A stretch of DNA of 64,000 nt from Pseudomonas sp. 7SR1 (GCF_900156465.1 NZ_LT707064.1:1338001-1402000); one strand, 5' to 3'; positions 37,369 to 46,686 are shown, numbered from the stretch's first letter. The notes: generated from the sequence alone by a model not told the origin. Program-made: numbers and translations.

Positions 37369-37893
37369 ATGAAAAGCCTCGTCGATCATCTCAGTCAATA
37401 CGCCACCTATCACCGCGATCCTCGCAATATCGCCACTCACTTCGTTGGCATTCCGCTGATCTTCGTCGCCGTCGCCGTGCTGCTGTCGCGGCCGGGCTGG
37501 TCGTTGGGTGCGCTCATGCTGTCGCCGGCCCTCCTGGTAGCGGCAGCCAGCGCCTGGTTCTATCTGCGGCTGGAGTTGCGCCTGGGTGCGCTGATGACCG
37601 TACTGCTGGGCCTGGCCGTATGGCTGGGCCAGATCCTGGCCATGCAAAGCACTCCTGTGTGGCTGGTCAGCGGCCTGGGCATGTTTGTGCTGGGCTGGGT
37701 GATCCAGTTCGTCGGCCACTATTACGAAGGCCGCAAGCCGGCATTCGTCGACGATCTCTCCGGCCTGATCGTGGGGCCGTTGTTCGTGGTGGTGGAAGCA
37801 GGTTTCCTGCTGGGGCTTCGCGGTGACCTGAAGCGGGCCATCGAAGAGCGCGCCGGGCCCGTGGCGATGCGCAACCAGCGCTCGGCGGCGTGA
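37369..37893 (+). CDS. Mpo1-like (DUF962) membrane protein
   Basis: A 174-aa integral-membrane protein with four predicted hydrophobic segments (IPLIFVAVAVLLS, LSPALLVAAASAWFYL, MTVLLGLAVWLGQI, LVSGLGMFVLGWVIQFVGH). It carries the DUF962/Mpo1 signature residues YATYHRDPRNIATHFVGIPL near the start and GWVIQFVGHYYEGRKPAFVDD later, with histidines placed as in Mpo1, a yeast dioxygenase acting on 2-hydroxy fatty acids. Bacterial function is not established. The ATG at 37369 follows AGGAGGA; the upstream ATG is not needed. Overlap with lipid enzymes in the region is suggestive only. Confidence 0.85.
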   Translation: MKSLVDHLSQYATYHRDPRNIATHFVGIPLIFVAVAVLLSRPGWSLGALMLSPALLVAAASAWFYLRLELRLGALMTVLLGLAVWLGQILAMQSTPVWLVSGLGMFVLGWVIQFVGHYYEGRKPAFVDDLSGLIVGPLFVVVEAGFLLGLRGDLKRAIEERAGPVAMRNQRSAA

Positions 37894-37921
37894 AAAGAAC
37901 ACGCCATATCCAACTGCCCCT

Positions 37922-38012
37922 CTGTGGAAGCGCGCTTGCTCGCGATTGCGCTCGGCCAGGCACATCCGTGCCGACTGACCCACCGCTATCGCGAGCAAGC
38001 TCGCTCCCACAG
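37922..38012. repeat. REPIN between convergent genes
   Basis: Inverted REP pair: CTGTGGAAGCGCGCTTGCTCGCGATTGCG and CCGCTATCGCGAGCAAGCTCGCTCCCACAG flanking a 32-bp spacer. It belongs to the TTGCTCGCGA family and lies between the DUF962 gene and the convergent GMC oxidoreductase gene. Confidence 0.8.
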
Positions 38013-38036
38013 GAGTTAGGCCTTACCACTCAAGCG

Positions 38037-40256
38037 TTACAGCGCACCGAACTCGACCCGGATGGTCAGGGCGCCGGTGTTATCGCTCAAGCCAGCTCCG
38101 TGCTGCCCGGTCAAATCATCATTGATGCACAGTTGCAGTTCCCCTTGCTGGTTTCCTGGAACCTGCGCCAGATCCCCTACCAGGAACGGCGCTCCGCCGT
38201 CGCCCACACGACCGATCAGGGCGCCTTCGGCAGCACCGGGCAAGGCATAGCTGCTGTAGTCGATGTGCCTCGAACCACCCTTCCCATCGACATTGCCGCC
38301 TTGCGGGCTGGCACACCATAAGCCGCTGACGTAGCGAACCAGGCGCGGCACCAACCCGTTGACCTGCACACCGGTGCCCTGCCAGGCAACGTTGGATTGG
38401 ACCTGCATCGTCACCGCCTTCAGGTCGTTGGCCACGGTGTCTGCGGCCAGGAACGACAACGCTGCGATGGTCAGGCTCGGATTCGAGGTCCCGCTACTGG
38501 GGAAAACACCATCGCCCACCAGGAACAGGTTCTTGTGATCCCAACTGCGCTGGTCCTTGTCGACCACCGATGTGGCCGGGTCACTGCCCATGCGATAGGT
38601 ACCCATCAGGTGCCCGGCACCTTGGAAGCTCATAGGTTCGTTTCCGTAAGTGAACGTCCCTGGCGTAAGCGGTTTGGTCAGCTCCACGGCGCCGAGCAGG
38701 TCTTTGATAATGTGAGTGGCCAGCCGTTTTGCTTCCAGGAACCCCTTCTGGGTGTACTTGGACAATTCATAGTGGATTTCCGGCCGGGGGATACCGAGCA
38801 GGTCCTTGTAGTCGGCCGACGGCACGATGTAGCACTTGGCGTTATCCGGATCGTCTTCCACCTGCTCCACCAGGAACGCGATGCGGAACTGCCGGACGAA
38901 GATGTCGTTGAGTTTTTGCACCAGCGCTGTTCCATAAAGCGCCTCGGTAGCGGCTTTGGAGTCTTGGTCCGACTTCACCGGGTTGACGCCGTTGTTGTTC
39001 GTACCGTCGATAAAATCGGCCACCGTGTCGTAGGGATCGTTTGCCGGCCAGTTCCAGCCCTCGTTGCCGATCTCGATACGCCACGCCGCGCGTTCGCTGC
39101 GAAAGGCACCGTCACGCAAGCTCTCGATACCCGCGGTGGACAGGGGACCACGGTAGGGAAAAATCGCCTTGCCTTCAGGCATCAGCCCCCAAGCCAGGTA
39201 GATCGGGTGGTCGGCCAGGTTACGCCCCACCTGACCGCTGCTGTTGGCCACGCCCTTGGGCCAGGCGGGCGTGGCGGAGTTGAGCAATAGCTTGGGGGTT
39301 TCGATGGCATGGGCGGCGATGACATAACGTTGAGCAATGGCCTCGCCAAAGCCGGTCATCGGTCCATCACCCAATTGATACTGCTTGAATTCCACACCGA
39401 AGATGGTGCCGTCCAACCCTACGTTCAACTTGGTGGCAACCGTCCTGTACAGCACCTTGACCTTGCCGGTGGCCAGGGCCTTGTTCATCGTCACGGTGGC
39501 GTCGTACTTGGCCTGGATCGGGCAGATCGGTGTGCAGTTGGTATTGCCGGCACACACCCGGCGCCCCGCGTAGGGTTGGGAGTTGCGTCCGGCCGGCGTC
39601 GGGCTGACCACCAGCGGCAAGCCATCGAAGGTCTGCCCCGTCACCGCCGCGACAAAACTGCCGTCGACCAAGGACAACGGAATGCTGTGCATGGGAAATT
39701 CATAGCCCTCGGGAAACGTCATGCCCAGGTAGGCCTGGTCGGCGACGTTGGCCGAGACGCCGATTTCCGCTTCGGCCCGGCAATAGGCGCTCTGCAGGTC
39801 ATCGTAGCCGATAGGCCAGTCCACCCCGACGTTGTATAGGGACCGCAGGCGAAAATCGTTCGGCACCATGCGCAGGCAGGTCCCGACCCAGTGCCAGGTG
39901 GTCCCGCCGCCGACTCGCTCATAAGTGCTGGTGAAAGGCATCGGGCCCTTTTGCACCAGGTAACTGACCTCTGGTTTGTCCCATCCCAGGATCAGGTCGG
40001 CGATGGTCGCACGCGGGGCGTTCTGGCCGGCCGGGTTGCGGGGCGGGTCCAGGGTGGTGACCGGTGGATAGGGCGATTCCGGGGTTTTCAGCGTGGTGGT
40101 GTAGAACCGCTCCAGGTATTGCGTCCGATTGGCAGGAATCTCCGGTCCCGACTCGAGCACCAGCACTTCCACGCCGGCCATGGCCAGTTGATAGGCAACG
40201 ATACTGCCCGCCAACCCGGCGCCTACGATCACTACTTCGGCTTGTTCAATAGTCAT
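38037..40256 (-). CDS. GMC-family flavoprotein dehydrogenase with LecA-like C-terminal domain
   Basis: A 739-aa FAD-dependent glucose-methanol-choline oxidoreductase. Residues 6-37 form the FAD Rossmann motif VVIVGAGLAGSIVAYQLAMAG. The GMC C-terminal part runs to about 615 with GAGHLMGTYRMGSDP, GDGVFPSSGTSNPSLTIAALSF. A cysteine-containing stretch (RRVCAGNTNCTPICPIQAK) resembles the Fe-S or disulfide region of multi-subunit sugar dehydrogenases. After Trp625 the tail (about 624-739) reads like the galactophilic lectin LecA: WQGTGVQVNG, GALIGRVGDGG, and the calcium/sugar-loop-like INDDLTGQHGAGLSDNTG. It overlaps the small-subunit gene stop by ATGA and is the last of three operon genes. It has no signal peptide, so export would need partner piggyback; the substrate is unknown. 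Confidence 0.85.
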   Translation of the reverse strand: MTIEQAEVVIVGAGLAGSIVAYQLAMAGVEVLVLESGPEIPANRTQYLERFYTTTLKTPESPYPPVTTLDPPRNPAGQNAPRATIADLILGWDKPEVSYLVQKGPMPFTSTYERVGGGTTWHWVGTCLRMVPNDFRLRSLYNVGVDWPIGYDDLQSAYCRAEAEIGVSANVADQAYLGMTFPEGYEFPMHSIPLSLVDGSFVAAVTGQTFDGLPLVVSPTPAGRNSQPYAGRRVCAGNTNCTPICPIQAKYDATVTMNKALATGKVKVLYRTVATKLNVGLDGTIFGVEFKQYQLGDGPMTGFGEAIAQRYVIAAHAIETPKLLLNSATPAWPKGVANSSGQVGRNLADHPIYLAWGLMPEGKAIFPYRGPLSTAGIESLRDGAFRSERAAWRIEIGNEGWNWPANDPYDTVADFIDGTNNNGVNPVKSDQDSKAATEALYGTALVQKLNDIFVRQFRIAFLVEQVEDDPDNAKCYIVPSADYKDLLGIPRPEIHYELSKYTQKGFLEAKRLATHIIKDLLGAVELTKPLTPGTFTYGNEPMSFQGAGHLMGTYRMGSDPATSVVDKDQRSWDHKNLFLVGDGVFPSSGTSNPSLTIAALSFLAADTVANDLKAVTMQVQSNVAWQGTGVQVNGLVPRLVRYVSGLWCASPQGGNVDGKGGSRHIDYSSYALPGAAEGALIGRVGDGGAPFLVGDLAQVPGNQQGELQLCINDDLTGQHGAGLSDNTGALTIRVEFGAL

Positions 40257-40777
40257 GACCGGTCTCCTTGTTGTGCTTTGGAAGACGTGCTGGCGGGTAC
40301 GCCGGTCAGGTCCTCCAGGCTCGACGGCTGTTCATTCCAGTAGCCGAAGAACGATTCGCTGTAACCCATGGGGTGGGCCTGGGCCACTTTCCACGCCCAG
40401 CTGTAGATGTAGGCCTGGTCGGATACCACCGCCGAGTCACCCTTTTTGTAGTTACCGGCGTCATAGGGTTGGTACCACACACCCAGAAACCACAGTTTCA
40501 TGATGGCTCGCGCGGCTTGCGCGGCCTGGGTCGCCGCCGGCGCAGTCCCGGCCATCAGCACGCGCCGGGCGATCTCGTCCGGCGGCACCTTGTCGGCCGC
40601 CAGCGTGGCGTATTGCGCCAGCAGCGGGTCGAGTACCGCGTGGGTGATCCGTGGGGTGACGTAATCGAGAAAAAGCGGCGGCAAACCCACCGGATCGAGC
40701 TGTGGCGCCAGGCGTTCGACGGGAATACCGGTCAGGGCCGACGACAGGCCGACGAAATTGTCCAGGTCAACGCTCAT
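40253..40777 (-). CDS. Small subunit of membrane-bound sugar/alcohol dehydrogenase
   Basis: A 174-aa protein of the gluconate/sorbitol dehydrogenase small-subunit type. It is mostly helical with DNFVGLSSALTGIPVERLAPQLDPVGL at the start and AIMKLWFLGVWYQPYD near the middle. In known three-subunit dehydrogenases such a subunit holds and exports the flavoprotein, often by a Tat signal; here I do not see an RRxFLK motif. The ATG at 40777 overlaps the cytochrome gene stop (ATGA), and its own stop overlaps the GMC start in the same way. The longer minus-strand frame reaching 41383 lies inside the cytochrome gene and is rejected. Confidence 0.8.
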   Translation of the reverse strand: MSVDLDNFVGLSSALTGIPVERLAPQLDPVGLPPLFLDYVTPRITHAVLDPLLAQYATLAADKVPPDEIARRVLMAGTAPAATQAAQAARAIMKLWFLGVWYQPYDAGNYKKGDSAVVSDQAYIYSWAWKVAQAHPMGYSESFFGYWNEQPSSLEDLTGVPASTSSKAQQGDRS

Positions 40778-42138
40778 TGCTTGGCTCCTTGTCCGGTGGT
40801 GGACTGTGCGCGTTCGAGCAAATAGGTGAAGTCCGCGAAGCTGGTACGCGGAGATTCGGTGACATGAGTAGCGGCGTTGCCATGGCAAGCCATGCAGCTG
40901 GAGGAAGCCTGGGGCGTGGTGCCCTGGATGTAGGTTTCCAACGTGGCATTGGCCAGGAACGACGGAGCAGGATTGCCCAGGGGGTTGGCGGCCGAGATCT
41001 GGCAGTCGGGCTGTGGTGTAGCGGTCGGCCACTGGGTGCTGATCAATTGATAATTGGCCCACACACTCTGCGGATTGACCGTGCGCAGCAGCGCCTGGTA
41101 GGTGGTGTTCAAGGCCTTGGTGGCGTCGGTCAACGGCACCTCGCGCACGATCTGCGAAGGTGTCGCCTTGACAGCCGGGTTCCAGGGCCGTGGCGGGGGC
41201 TGGTTGATCGTACTGTCGCTGGAGGCGTTGTAGAACAGGTACGGCCCTGTCCGCTGCGCCACTGGGGTGGATTGCTCCGGCACGTTGTTCACATGCTCGA
41301 ATGTCGACCAGACCCACTGCGGTGCGCTGGCGGTCTTGTGGACGATGTGCAGGCCCACCAATCCGACCGACTGGGAGGCACACGACTGCTCGACAATCGG
41401 CCCGTGGCTCGGATCGCTGTTGCCCGGCGTGTAGACCAACGCATCGACCGTGTGGAAATCCTGCGGGCGGTCATTGGCACCCAGCACCTTCCACGAGGCC
41501 TTCACCATCACGGAACCGACCTGGCTCGTGTCGTTGGAGCCACAACTGAACGCCACCGCGTTTTTCGGGTTGCTGGCGAAGAACTTCTGCTGGCCTTCGA
41601 TGCTGTACAGACCGTTGTCGACGATACCGTTGAACATCGATTGATTGACCACGATTTCGTTGCGCGTATAGACACCGTTCTGATCCACCAGCGGGCCGCT
41701 TTCGAAGGGCTGGATGAACTCATCCAGCACGTCGGGGACCTTGCCCATCTGTTGCAACAGGCGGCCCGGCTTGAGCTGCTTGCAGACTTCAGGAAGTGTC
41801 GCCGGAGCGTCCCAGGGCAAGGGCGCCTGCCCCTTGGCACGAAAGATCTGGTAGCTCTCCTTCCAGCTCTCCCAGACCGTGGCTCCATCCTGTTTCCCGA
41901 TGGAAGTGCCGGTGTCGGGAGCGCCGTTATCCAGCGCAGGCCAGTTCAGGGCGATGAAGGTCTGCCACGACAGCGTGTCGAAATTGTCCTGCAGGCTGGC
42001 CAGCGAGATCGGTTGGGTGGCCGTGACATCGAAGGGTATCTGCGGTGATAGCGCGGGGGCGGCGCTGGCGGACGGGCACAGCAATACACTCAACAAGGCA
42101 CAGCCCAGCGGGCCATGCCGACTGACTTCCATTCTCAT
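40774..42138 (-). CDS. Periplasmic cytochrome c subunit of the dehydrogenase
   Basis: A 454-aa exported protein with a single haem c site CMACH near residue 426 (SSSCMACHGNAATH). The signal peptide is MRMEVSRHGPLGCALLSVLLCPSASA, with cleavage after ASA. The 400 residues before the haem site form a large domain with no motif I can name, rich in Trp/Asn/Pro (SWQTFIALNWPALDNG, PYLFYNASSDS). I chose the ATG at 42138, preceded by AGGAGAG; the ATG at 42177 is further from a signal. It heads the operon with the small subunit and GMC flavoprotein genes, and likely accepts electrons from the flavin and passes them to the respiratory chain. Confidence 0.85.
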   Translation of the reverse strand: MRMEVSRHGPLGCALLSVLLCPSASAAPALSPQIPFDVTATQPISLASLQDNFDTLSWQTFIALNWPALDNGAPDTGTSIGKQDGATVWESWKESYQIFRAKGQAPLPWDAPATLPEVCKQLKPGRLLQQMGKVPDVLDEFIQPFESGPLVDQNGVYTRNEIVVNQSMFNGIVDNGLYSIEGQQKFFASNPKNAVAFSCGSNDTSQVGSVMVKASWKVLGANDRPQDFHTVDALVYTPGNSDPSHGPIVEQSCASQSVGLVGLHIVHKTASAPQWVWSTFEHVNNVPEQSTPVAQRTGPYLFYNASSDSTINQPPPRPWNPAVKATPSQIVREVPLTDATKALNTTYQALLRTVNPQSVWANYQLISTQWPTATPQPDCQISAANPLGNPAPSFLANATLETYIQGTTPQASSSCMACHGNAATHVTESPRTSFADFTYLLERAQSTTGQGAKQ

Positions 42139-42311
42139 GCTTTCTCTCCTTGGCATCAGGGTGCCAGGAGAAATCACCGGTCCGTCGTGGACTCTTACTT
42201 GCCTCCTGGCAGGTCAGAGTCTAGGTAGGGTTTGATGAGAGAATTGCGGCAGAAATAGAATCAATCGAAGCAAAGCCAGGCGGCATTATTCGGATCGCAG
42301 CGAACAGCGAG

Positions 42312-42342
42312 GACGCCATCGCAGGCGAGCCTCGCTCCCACA
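42312..42342. repeat. Solo degenerate REP element
   Basis: GACGCCATCGCAGGCGAGCCTCGCTCCCACA, a diverged single copy of the TTGCTCGCGA REP family, in the 283-bp gap between the cytochrome gene start and the cysA stop. No gene is supportable in that gap. Confidence 0.6.
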
Positions 42343-42421
42343 CAAGGATTGAAGTGAATCCGGAATCTGCCCACGAGGCCGATCCATTGCGGGCTTGCTC
42401 CCCCAGGGATCAGCGCCGCCT

Positions 42422-43411
42422 TCACAGGTTGGCGACTTTCTGCCAGACCTTCGGCTTGAAGAACAGCGTCTCGCCCTTGGCCAGGCCCACCAGGCTGTCG
42501 TGATCCTTCACCACTTCGGCTTCGATCAGCTCGCTCTGGCCTTCCACTTTCAGAGTCACCCGGGTGGTCGCCCCCAGCGGACGGATATCCCGCACCTCGG
42601 CGGCATGGTGGTCTTCCAGTTCCGAGCGCGACAGCGAGACTTCATGGGGACGGAACAGCACATGCCGATCCTCACCCAGGTGCAGGCGGTTCGAGTCGCC
42701 GAGGAAGTGGTACACGAAATCGCTGGCCGGGTTCTCGTAGACGTCCCCCGGCGAGCCGATCTGCTCGATCACCCCCTTGTTCATCACCACGATCCGGTCA
42801 GCCACTTCCATGGCTTCTTCCTGGTCGTGGGTCACGAACACCGAGGTCAGGTTGATATCCTCGTGCAGCCGCGCCAGCCAGCGACGCAGCTCCTTGCGGA
42901 CCTTGGCATCGAGGGCACCGAATGGTTCGTCCAGCAACAGCACCTTCGGTTCCACTGCCAGGGCGCGGGCCAGGGCGATACGCTGGCGCTGGCCGCCGGA
43001 CAGCTGCTCGGGGTAGCGATCGGCGAGCCAGTCCAGTTGCACCATGTTCAACAGTTCGTGAACCTTGGTCGCGATCTGGCTTTCGTTCGGACGCTGGTTC
43101 TTGGGCTTCATCCGCAGGCCGAAGGCGACGTTGTCGAATACCGTCATGTGGCGGAACAAGGCGTAGTGCTGGAACACGAAACCGACATTGCGATCACGCA
43201 CGTCATGGCCGGACACGTCCTCGCCGTGGAACACGATGTTGCCCTGGTCAGGGGTTTCGAGGCCGGCGATGATCCGCAGCAGCGTGGTCTTGCCACAACC
43301 CGACGGGCCCAGCAGCGCTACCAGCTCGCCGCTCTGGATGTCCAGGCTGATATTGTCCAGGGCCTTGAAGGCATTGAAATTCTTGCTGACGTTACGGACT
43401 TCGATGGACAT
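42422..43411 (-). CDS. cysA: CysA, sulfate/thiosulfate ABC transporter ATPase
   Basis: A 329-aa ATP-binding subunit of the sulfate importer. It shows Walker [10 protein letters not shown], the signature [15 protein letters not shown], Walker [12 protein letters not shown] and the switch histidine in [11 protein letters not shown], followed by a TOBE-like C-terminal domain (about 240-329). The gene is last in the operon oscA-sbp-cysT-cysW-cysA, 3 bp after cysW. Sequence and order match the sulfate operon of P. aeruginosa PAO1 (PA0280-PA0284). CysB-type regulation is expected. Confidence 0.95.
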   Translation of the reverse strand: MSIEVRNVSKNFNAFKALDNISLDIQSGELVALLGPSGCGKTTLLRIIAGLETPDQGNIVFHGEDVSGHDVRDRNVGFVFQHYALFRHMTVFDNVAFGLRMKPKNQRPNESQIATKVHELLNMVQLDWLADRYPEQLSGGQRQRIALARALAVEPKVLLLDEPFGALDAKVRKELRRWLARLHEDINLTSVFVTHDQEEAMEVADRIVVMNKGVIEQIGSPGDVYENPASDFVYHFLGDSNRLHLGEDRHVLFRPHEVSLSRSELEDHHAAEVRDIRPLGATTRVTLKVEGQSELIEAEVVKDHDSLVGLAKGETLFFKPKVWQKVANL

Positions 43412-43414
43412 GAC

Positions 43415-44284
43415 TTATTCCTCCGCGGCGCTGGCGCGCAGGCGGTTGATTCGGTTTTCGCTCCACTGCTTGAGCAGCAGGATCAAGAGCGCCAGGATCA
43501 GCAACAGGCTCGCCACGGCGAACGCGGCCACATGGTTGTATTCGTTGTAGAGAATCTCGACGTGCAGCGGCAGGGTGTTGGTCACCCCGCGAATGTGCCC
43601 GGACACCACCGACACCGCGCCGAACTCGCCCATGGCCCGGGCGGTACACAGCACCACGCCGTAGATCAGGCCCCACTTGATGTTCGGGACGGTGACATGC
43701 CAGAACATCTGCCAGCCATTGGCCCCCAGCAGGCGCGCGGCTTCTTCTTCCTGGGTCCCTTGTTCCTGCATCAGCGGGATCAGCTCCCGGGCCACGAACG
43801 GAACGGTGACGAAAATTGTCGCCAGCACGATGCCCGGCAAGGCGAACACGATCTGGATGTCATGGTCCGACAGCCACGGCCCGAACAGGCCCTGGGCGCC
43901 GAACATCAGCACGTAGACCAGGCCCGCGATCACCGGCGATACCGAGAATGGCAGGTCGATCAGGGTCACCAGCATGCTCTTGCCGCGGAACGAGTATTTG
44001 CTCACGCACCAGGCGGCGCTGACGCCGAATACCAGGTTCAACGGTACCGAGATCAGCACCGCGATCACCGTAAGCTTGAGCGCCGACAGGGCGTCGGGTT
44101 CGAGGATCGCCGCGAAGAACGTCCCCAGGCCCGACTTCAGGCCCTGGGACACCACGATGAACAACGGCAACAGCAAAAACAGTGCAAAGATCAGCCAGCC
44201 GAGGCCGATCAGGATGCGCCGCGAAACCGCGCTGCCGCGACGGGCTGCGTTGGTGGAAGCGGCGGCAATGGACGATTGGGACAT
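43415..44284 (-). CDS. cysW: CysW, sulfate ABC transporter permease
   Basis: A 289-aa inner-membrane permease with about six membrane segments (for example [23 protein letters not shown] and [23 protein letters not shown]). The EAA loop region ([24 protein letters not shown]) contacts CysA. It sits 3 bp before cysA and 13 bp after cysT on the same strand. Confidence 0.95.
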   Translation of the reverse strand: MSQSSIAAASTNAARRGSAVSRRILIGLGWLIFALFLLLPLFIVVSQGLKSGLGTFFAAILEPDALSALKLTVIAVLISVPLNLVFGVSAAWCVSKYSFRGKSMLVTLIDLPFSVSPVIAGLVYVLMFGAQGLFGPWLSDHDIQIVFALPGIVLATIFVTVPFVARELIPLMQEQGTQEEEAARLLGANGWQMFWHVTVPNIKWGLIYGVVLCTARAMGEFGAVSVVSGHIRGVTNTLPLHVEILYNEYNHVAAFAVASLLLILALLILLLKQWSENRINRLRASAAEE

Positions 44285-44297
44285 TTTTCGCGCCTCC

Positions 44298-45116
44298 TCA
44301 AGGGGTTTCGATGCGCCGCTGCAGCAAGTTGATCAGCAGCAACAGGACGAAGGAAACCACCAGCATCAGCACGCCGATGGAGGTGGCGCCGGTGTAGTCG
44401 TATTGATCGAGCTTGACCATGATCAGCAACGGCAGGATCTCGGTTTTCATCGGCATGTTGCCGGCGATGAAAATCACCGAGCCGTATTCGCCCACGCCAC
44501 GGGCAAAGGCCAGGGCGAAGCCGGTCAGCCAGGCTGGCAGCAACGCCGGCATCAGGATGTGGCGGAACACCTGCCAGGGCTTGGCACCAAGACAGGCCGC
44601 CGCCTCTTCCACCTCACGGGGAATATCGGCCAGCACCGGCTGTACCGTACGCACCACGAACGGCAGCGTCACGAAGGTCAGCGCCAGGGTGATGCCCAGC
44701 GGGGTGTAGGCGATCTTGAAGCCCAGGTCGGTGGCGAACTGGCCGACCAGGCCGGTCGGCGCATACAAGGCGGTCAGGGCGATACCGGCCACGGCGGTGG
44801 GGAGGGCGAATGGCAGGTCGATCATCGCGTCGATGACCTTGCGGCCTGCAAAGGTGTAGCGCACCAACACCCAGGCCAGCAGCGTGCCGATCACGCCATT
44901 GATGATCGCGGCACACAGTGCCGTGCCGAAACTGAGTTTCAGCGCCGCCAGCACTCGTGGCGCCGAAATGATCGTCCAGAACTGATCCCAGGTGAGTTGG
45001 GCGGCATGCACGAACATGGCCGCCAGCGGTATGAGCACAATCAGACTGAGGTACACCAGGGTGTAGCCCAGCGTCAGCCCGAAGCCGGGTATGACGGGGG
45101 ATATGCGACGCGACAT
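44298..45116 (-). CDS. cysT: CysT (CysU), sulfate ABC transporter permease
   Basis: A 272-aa permease partner of CysW with six hydrophobic segments and an EAA loop ([29 protein letters not shown]). The ATG at 45116 ([17 protein letters not shown]) is preceded by AAGGAC; the frame extending to 45167 would run into a REPIN and is rejected. The sbp gene lies upstream, separated by that REPIN (145-bp gap). Confidence 0.93.
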   Translation of the reverse strand: MSRRISPVIPGFGLTLGYTLVYLSLIVLIPLAAMFVHAAQLTWDQFWTIISAPRVLAALKLSFGTALCAAIINGVIGTLLAWVLVRYTFAGRKVIDAMIDLPFALPTAVAGIALTALYAPTGLVGQFATDLGFKIAYTPLGITLALTFVTLPFVVRTVQPVLADIPREVEEAAACLGAKPWQVFRHILMPALLPAWLTGFALAFARGVGEYGSVIFIAGNMPMKTEILPLLIMVKLDQYDYTGATSIGVLMLVVSFVLLLLINLLQRRIETP

Positions 45117-45132
45117 AGAGGTCCTTGGTTTA

Positions 45133-45221
45133 CTGTGGGAGCGAGCTTGCTCGCGATAGCGGTGCATCAGCCAACATCGATGCGTGAACCGACGCCATCG
45201 CGAGCTAGCTCGCCCCCACAG
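45133..45221. repeat. REPIN inside the sulfate operon
   Basis: Inverted REP pair CTGTGGGAGCGAGCTTGCTCGCGATAGCGGTG and CGACGCCATCGCGAGCTAGCTCGCCCCCACAG between sbp and cysT. Placed within an operon it could lower or stabilise transcript levels of the periplasmic binding protein relative to the permeases. Confidence 0.8.
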
Positions 45222-45260
45222 TTTGTGGCTTAACTGGCAGACACTAAGACAGACCGCAGC

Positions 45261-46274
45261 TTACTGCGCCTGATAGATCTGGTCGAACACGCCGCCATCG
45301 TTGAAGAACTTCGGCTGGGCGGTTTTCCAGCCACCGAAGTCCTTGTCGATGGTCACCAGCTCCAGTTTCGGGAACTGCCGGGCGTACTTGGCCGCCACTT
45401 CCTTGTCCCGGGGACGATAGAAGTTCTTCGCGGCAATTTCCTGTCCGGCCGGGCTATAGAGGTGCTTGAGGTACGCTTCGGCGATCTCCAGGTTGCCCTT
45501 TTTCTCGGCGTTCTTGTCCACCACCGCCACCGGTGGTTCGGCAAGGATCGACAGCGATGGGACGACGATGTCGAACTTGTCGGCGCCACCGTCCTCTTTC
45601 AATGCCAGGAAGGCTTCGTTTTCCCAGGCCAGCAGCACATCGCCCTGGCCGTTGTTCACAAACGTAATGGTCGAGCCGCGGGCACCGGTGTCGAGGATAG
45701 GTACGTGCTTGAACAATGCCTGCACGTATTCCTTGGCCTTGGCTTCGTCTCCGCCATTGGCCTTCAGGCCATAGGCCCAGGCTGCGAGGAAGTTCCAGCG
45801 AGCGCCGCCGGAGGTCTTGGGATTCGGGGTAATGACCGACACGTCGTTCTTGATCAGGTCGCCCCAGTCCTTGATGCCCTTGGGGTTGCCCTTGCGCACC
45901 AGGAATACGATGGTGGAGGTGTAGGGCGTGCTGGCCTCAGGCAGGCGCGTCTGCCAGTCCGCCGGCAGGGACTTGCCCAGCTTGGCGATTTCGTCGATAT
46001 CCCCGGCCAGGGCCAGGGTCACCACGTCGGCCCGCAGCCCATCGATCACCGCCCGGCCCTGCTTGCCCGAACCACCATGGGATTGCTGGATCTTCACGGT
46101 GTCGTCCGGGTGCGCTTTCTTCCAGAAACTGGCGAATTCGGCGTTGTAATCCTGATACAGCTCGCGAGTCGGGTCGTAGGACACATTGAGCAGCTCGTAA
46201 TCCTTGGCAACCGCGGAACCCGCGAAAACAGCGCTGGCCAGTGCGGCCAAGGCATAACGACGAATCGACGACAT
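45261..46274 (-). CDS. sbp: Sbp, periplasmic sulfate-binding protein
   Basis: A 337-aa exported binding protein. Signal peptide [23 protein letters not shown] is followed by the mature start [21 protein letters not shown], the well-known sulfate-binding signature, and later [25 protein letters not shown], which supplies sulfate-binding residues. It feeds the CysTWA permease. It follows oscA on the minus strand with a REP-like hairpin in the 126-bp gap. Confidence 0.95.
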   Translation of the reverse strand: MSSIRRYALAALASAVFAGSAVAKDYELLNVSYDPTRELYQDYNAEFASFWKKAHPDDTVKIQQSHGGSGKQGRAVIDGLRADVVTLALAGDIDEIAKLGKSLPADWQTRLPEASTPYTSTIVFLVRKGNPKGIKDWGDLIKNDVSVITPNPKTSGGARWNFLAAWAYGLKANGGDEAKAKEYVQALFKHVPILDTGARGSTITFVNNGQGDVLLAWENEAFLALKEDGGADKFDIVVPSLSILAEPPVAVVDKNAEKKGNLEIAEAYLKHLYSPAGQEIAAKNFYRPRDKEVAAKYARQFPKLELVTIDKDFGGWKTAQPKFFNDGGVFDQIYQAQ

Positions 46275-46337
46275 GGTGAAAGCTCCTGGGATTCTGGTTT
46301 TTATGGCTTTTTGAAATCGACTTGCCCGAAGAAAAGA

Positions 46338-46395
46338 CCGCTGCCTGCGGCAGCTCTCTACGCCAAGCCCCCGGTAGAGGCAGCCGCAGGCGGCG
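46338..46395. repeat. Third REP-like inverted repeat, oscA-sbp gap
   Basis: Left arm CCGCTGCCTGCGGCAGCTCTCTAC (46338-46361) and right arm GTAGAGGCAGCCGCAGGCGGCG (46374-46395) are near-complementary with a 12-bp loop. This is the GCCGCAGGC family common in P. fluorescens intergenic DNA. Confidence 0.65.
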
Positions 46396-46400
46396 ATCCT

Positions 46401-46586
46401 TCAGCTCGGTTTATGACTGGGCTGCTGCAGACGGAATTTTTCCTTGCGCTCGATCTGGACCACCTGCGCGTTATGCACGGTGATTTCCACCGCGCCGAAA
46501 CGCAGATCGCGCAATGCGCTCTGGATCTCCCGCAAAATGGTTGCTTCGTCCTGGCCGTCAACGCTACGTAGGGATGCGCTCATCAT
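46401..46586 (-). CDS. oscA: OscA, small sulfur-starvation protein (DUF2292)
   Basis: A 61-aa protein. MSASLRSVDGQDEATILREIQSALRDLRFGAVEITVHNAQVVQIERKEKFRLQ has the DUF2292/YezD pattern, with the GxVxITVHxxxVxQIERxEKxR core. OscA is known in P. corrugata to be needed for growth on organosulfur compounds and for chromate tolerance; its molecular role is unknown. It heads the sulfate-uptake operon, as at PA0284 of P. aeruginosa. A start one codon later (second Met) is equally possible. Confidence 0.9.
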   Translation of the reverse strand: MMSASLRSVDGQDEATILREIQSALRDLRFGAVEITVHNAQVVQIERKEKFRLQQPSHKPS

Positions 46587-46661
46587 GCTGCTCCTTGAAT
46601 GGATGCCGGGCAGTGGGCGGCACTGCGCGTGGCGTGGGAGCCATACTAGATAAGGCGGGAT

Positions 46662-46686
46662 ATTCTTAAAAATACTATTTAAGAAT
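46662..46686. promoter_or_regulatory. Palindrome upstream of oscA, candidate CysB or promoter site
   Basis: ATTCTTAAA-N7-TTTAAGAAT is a perfect 9-bp inverted repeat in an AT-rich stretch, 76-100 bp upstream of oscA. CysB, the sulfur-limitation activator, binds AT-rich sites with this general character; binding here is inference. Confidence 0.45.

Noticed and set aside
40778..41383. N-terminal extension of the dehydrogenase small subunit to 41383
   Set aside because: The extension lies within the cytochrome gene in another frame, while the ATG at 40777 is coupled to the cytochrome stop.
42395..44332. Plus-strand frame of 645 codons opposite cysA and cysW
   Set aside because: It spans two convincing minus-strand transporter genes and their intergenic gap; an artefact of high GC.
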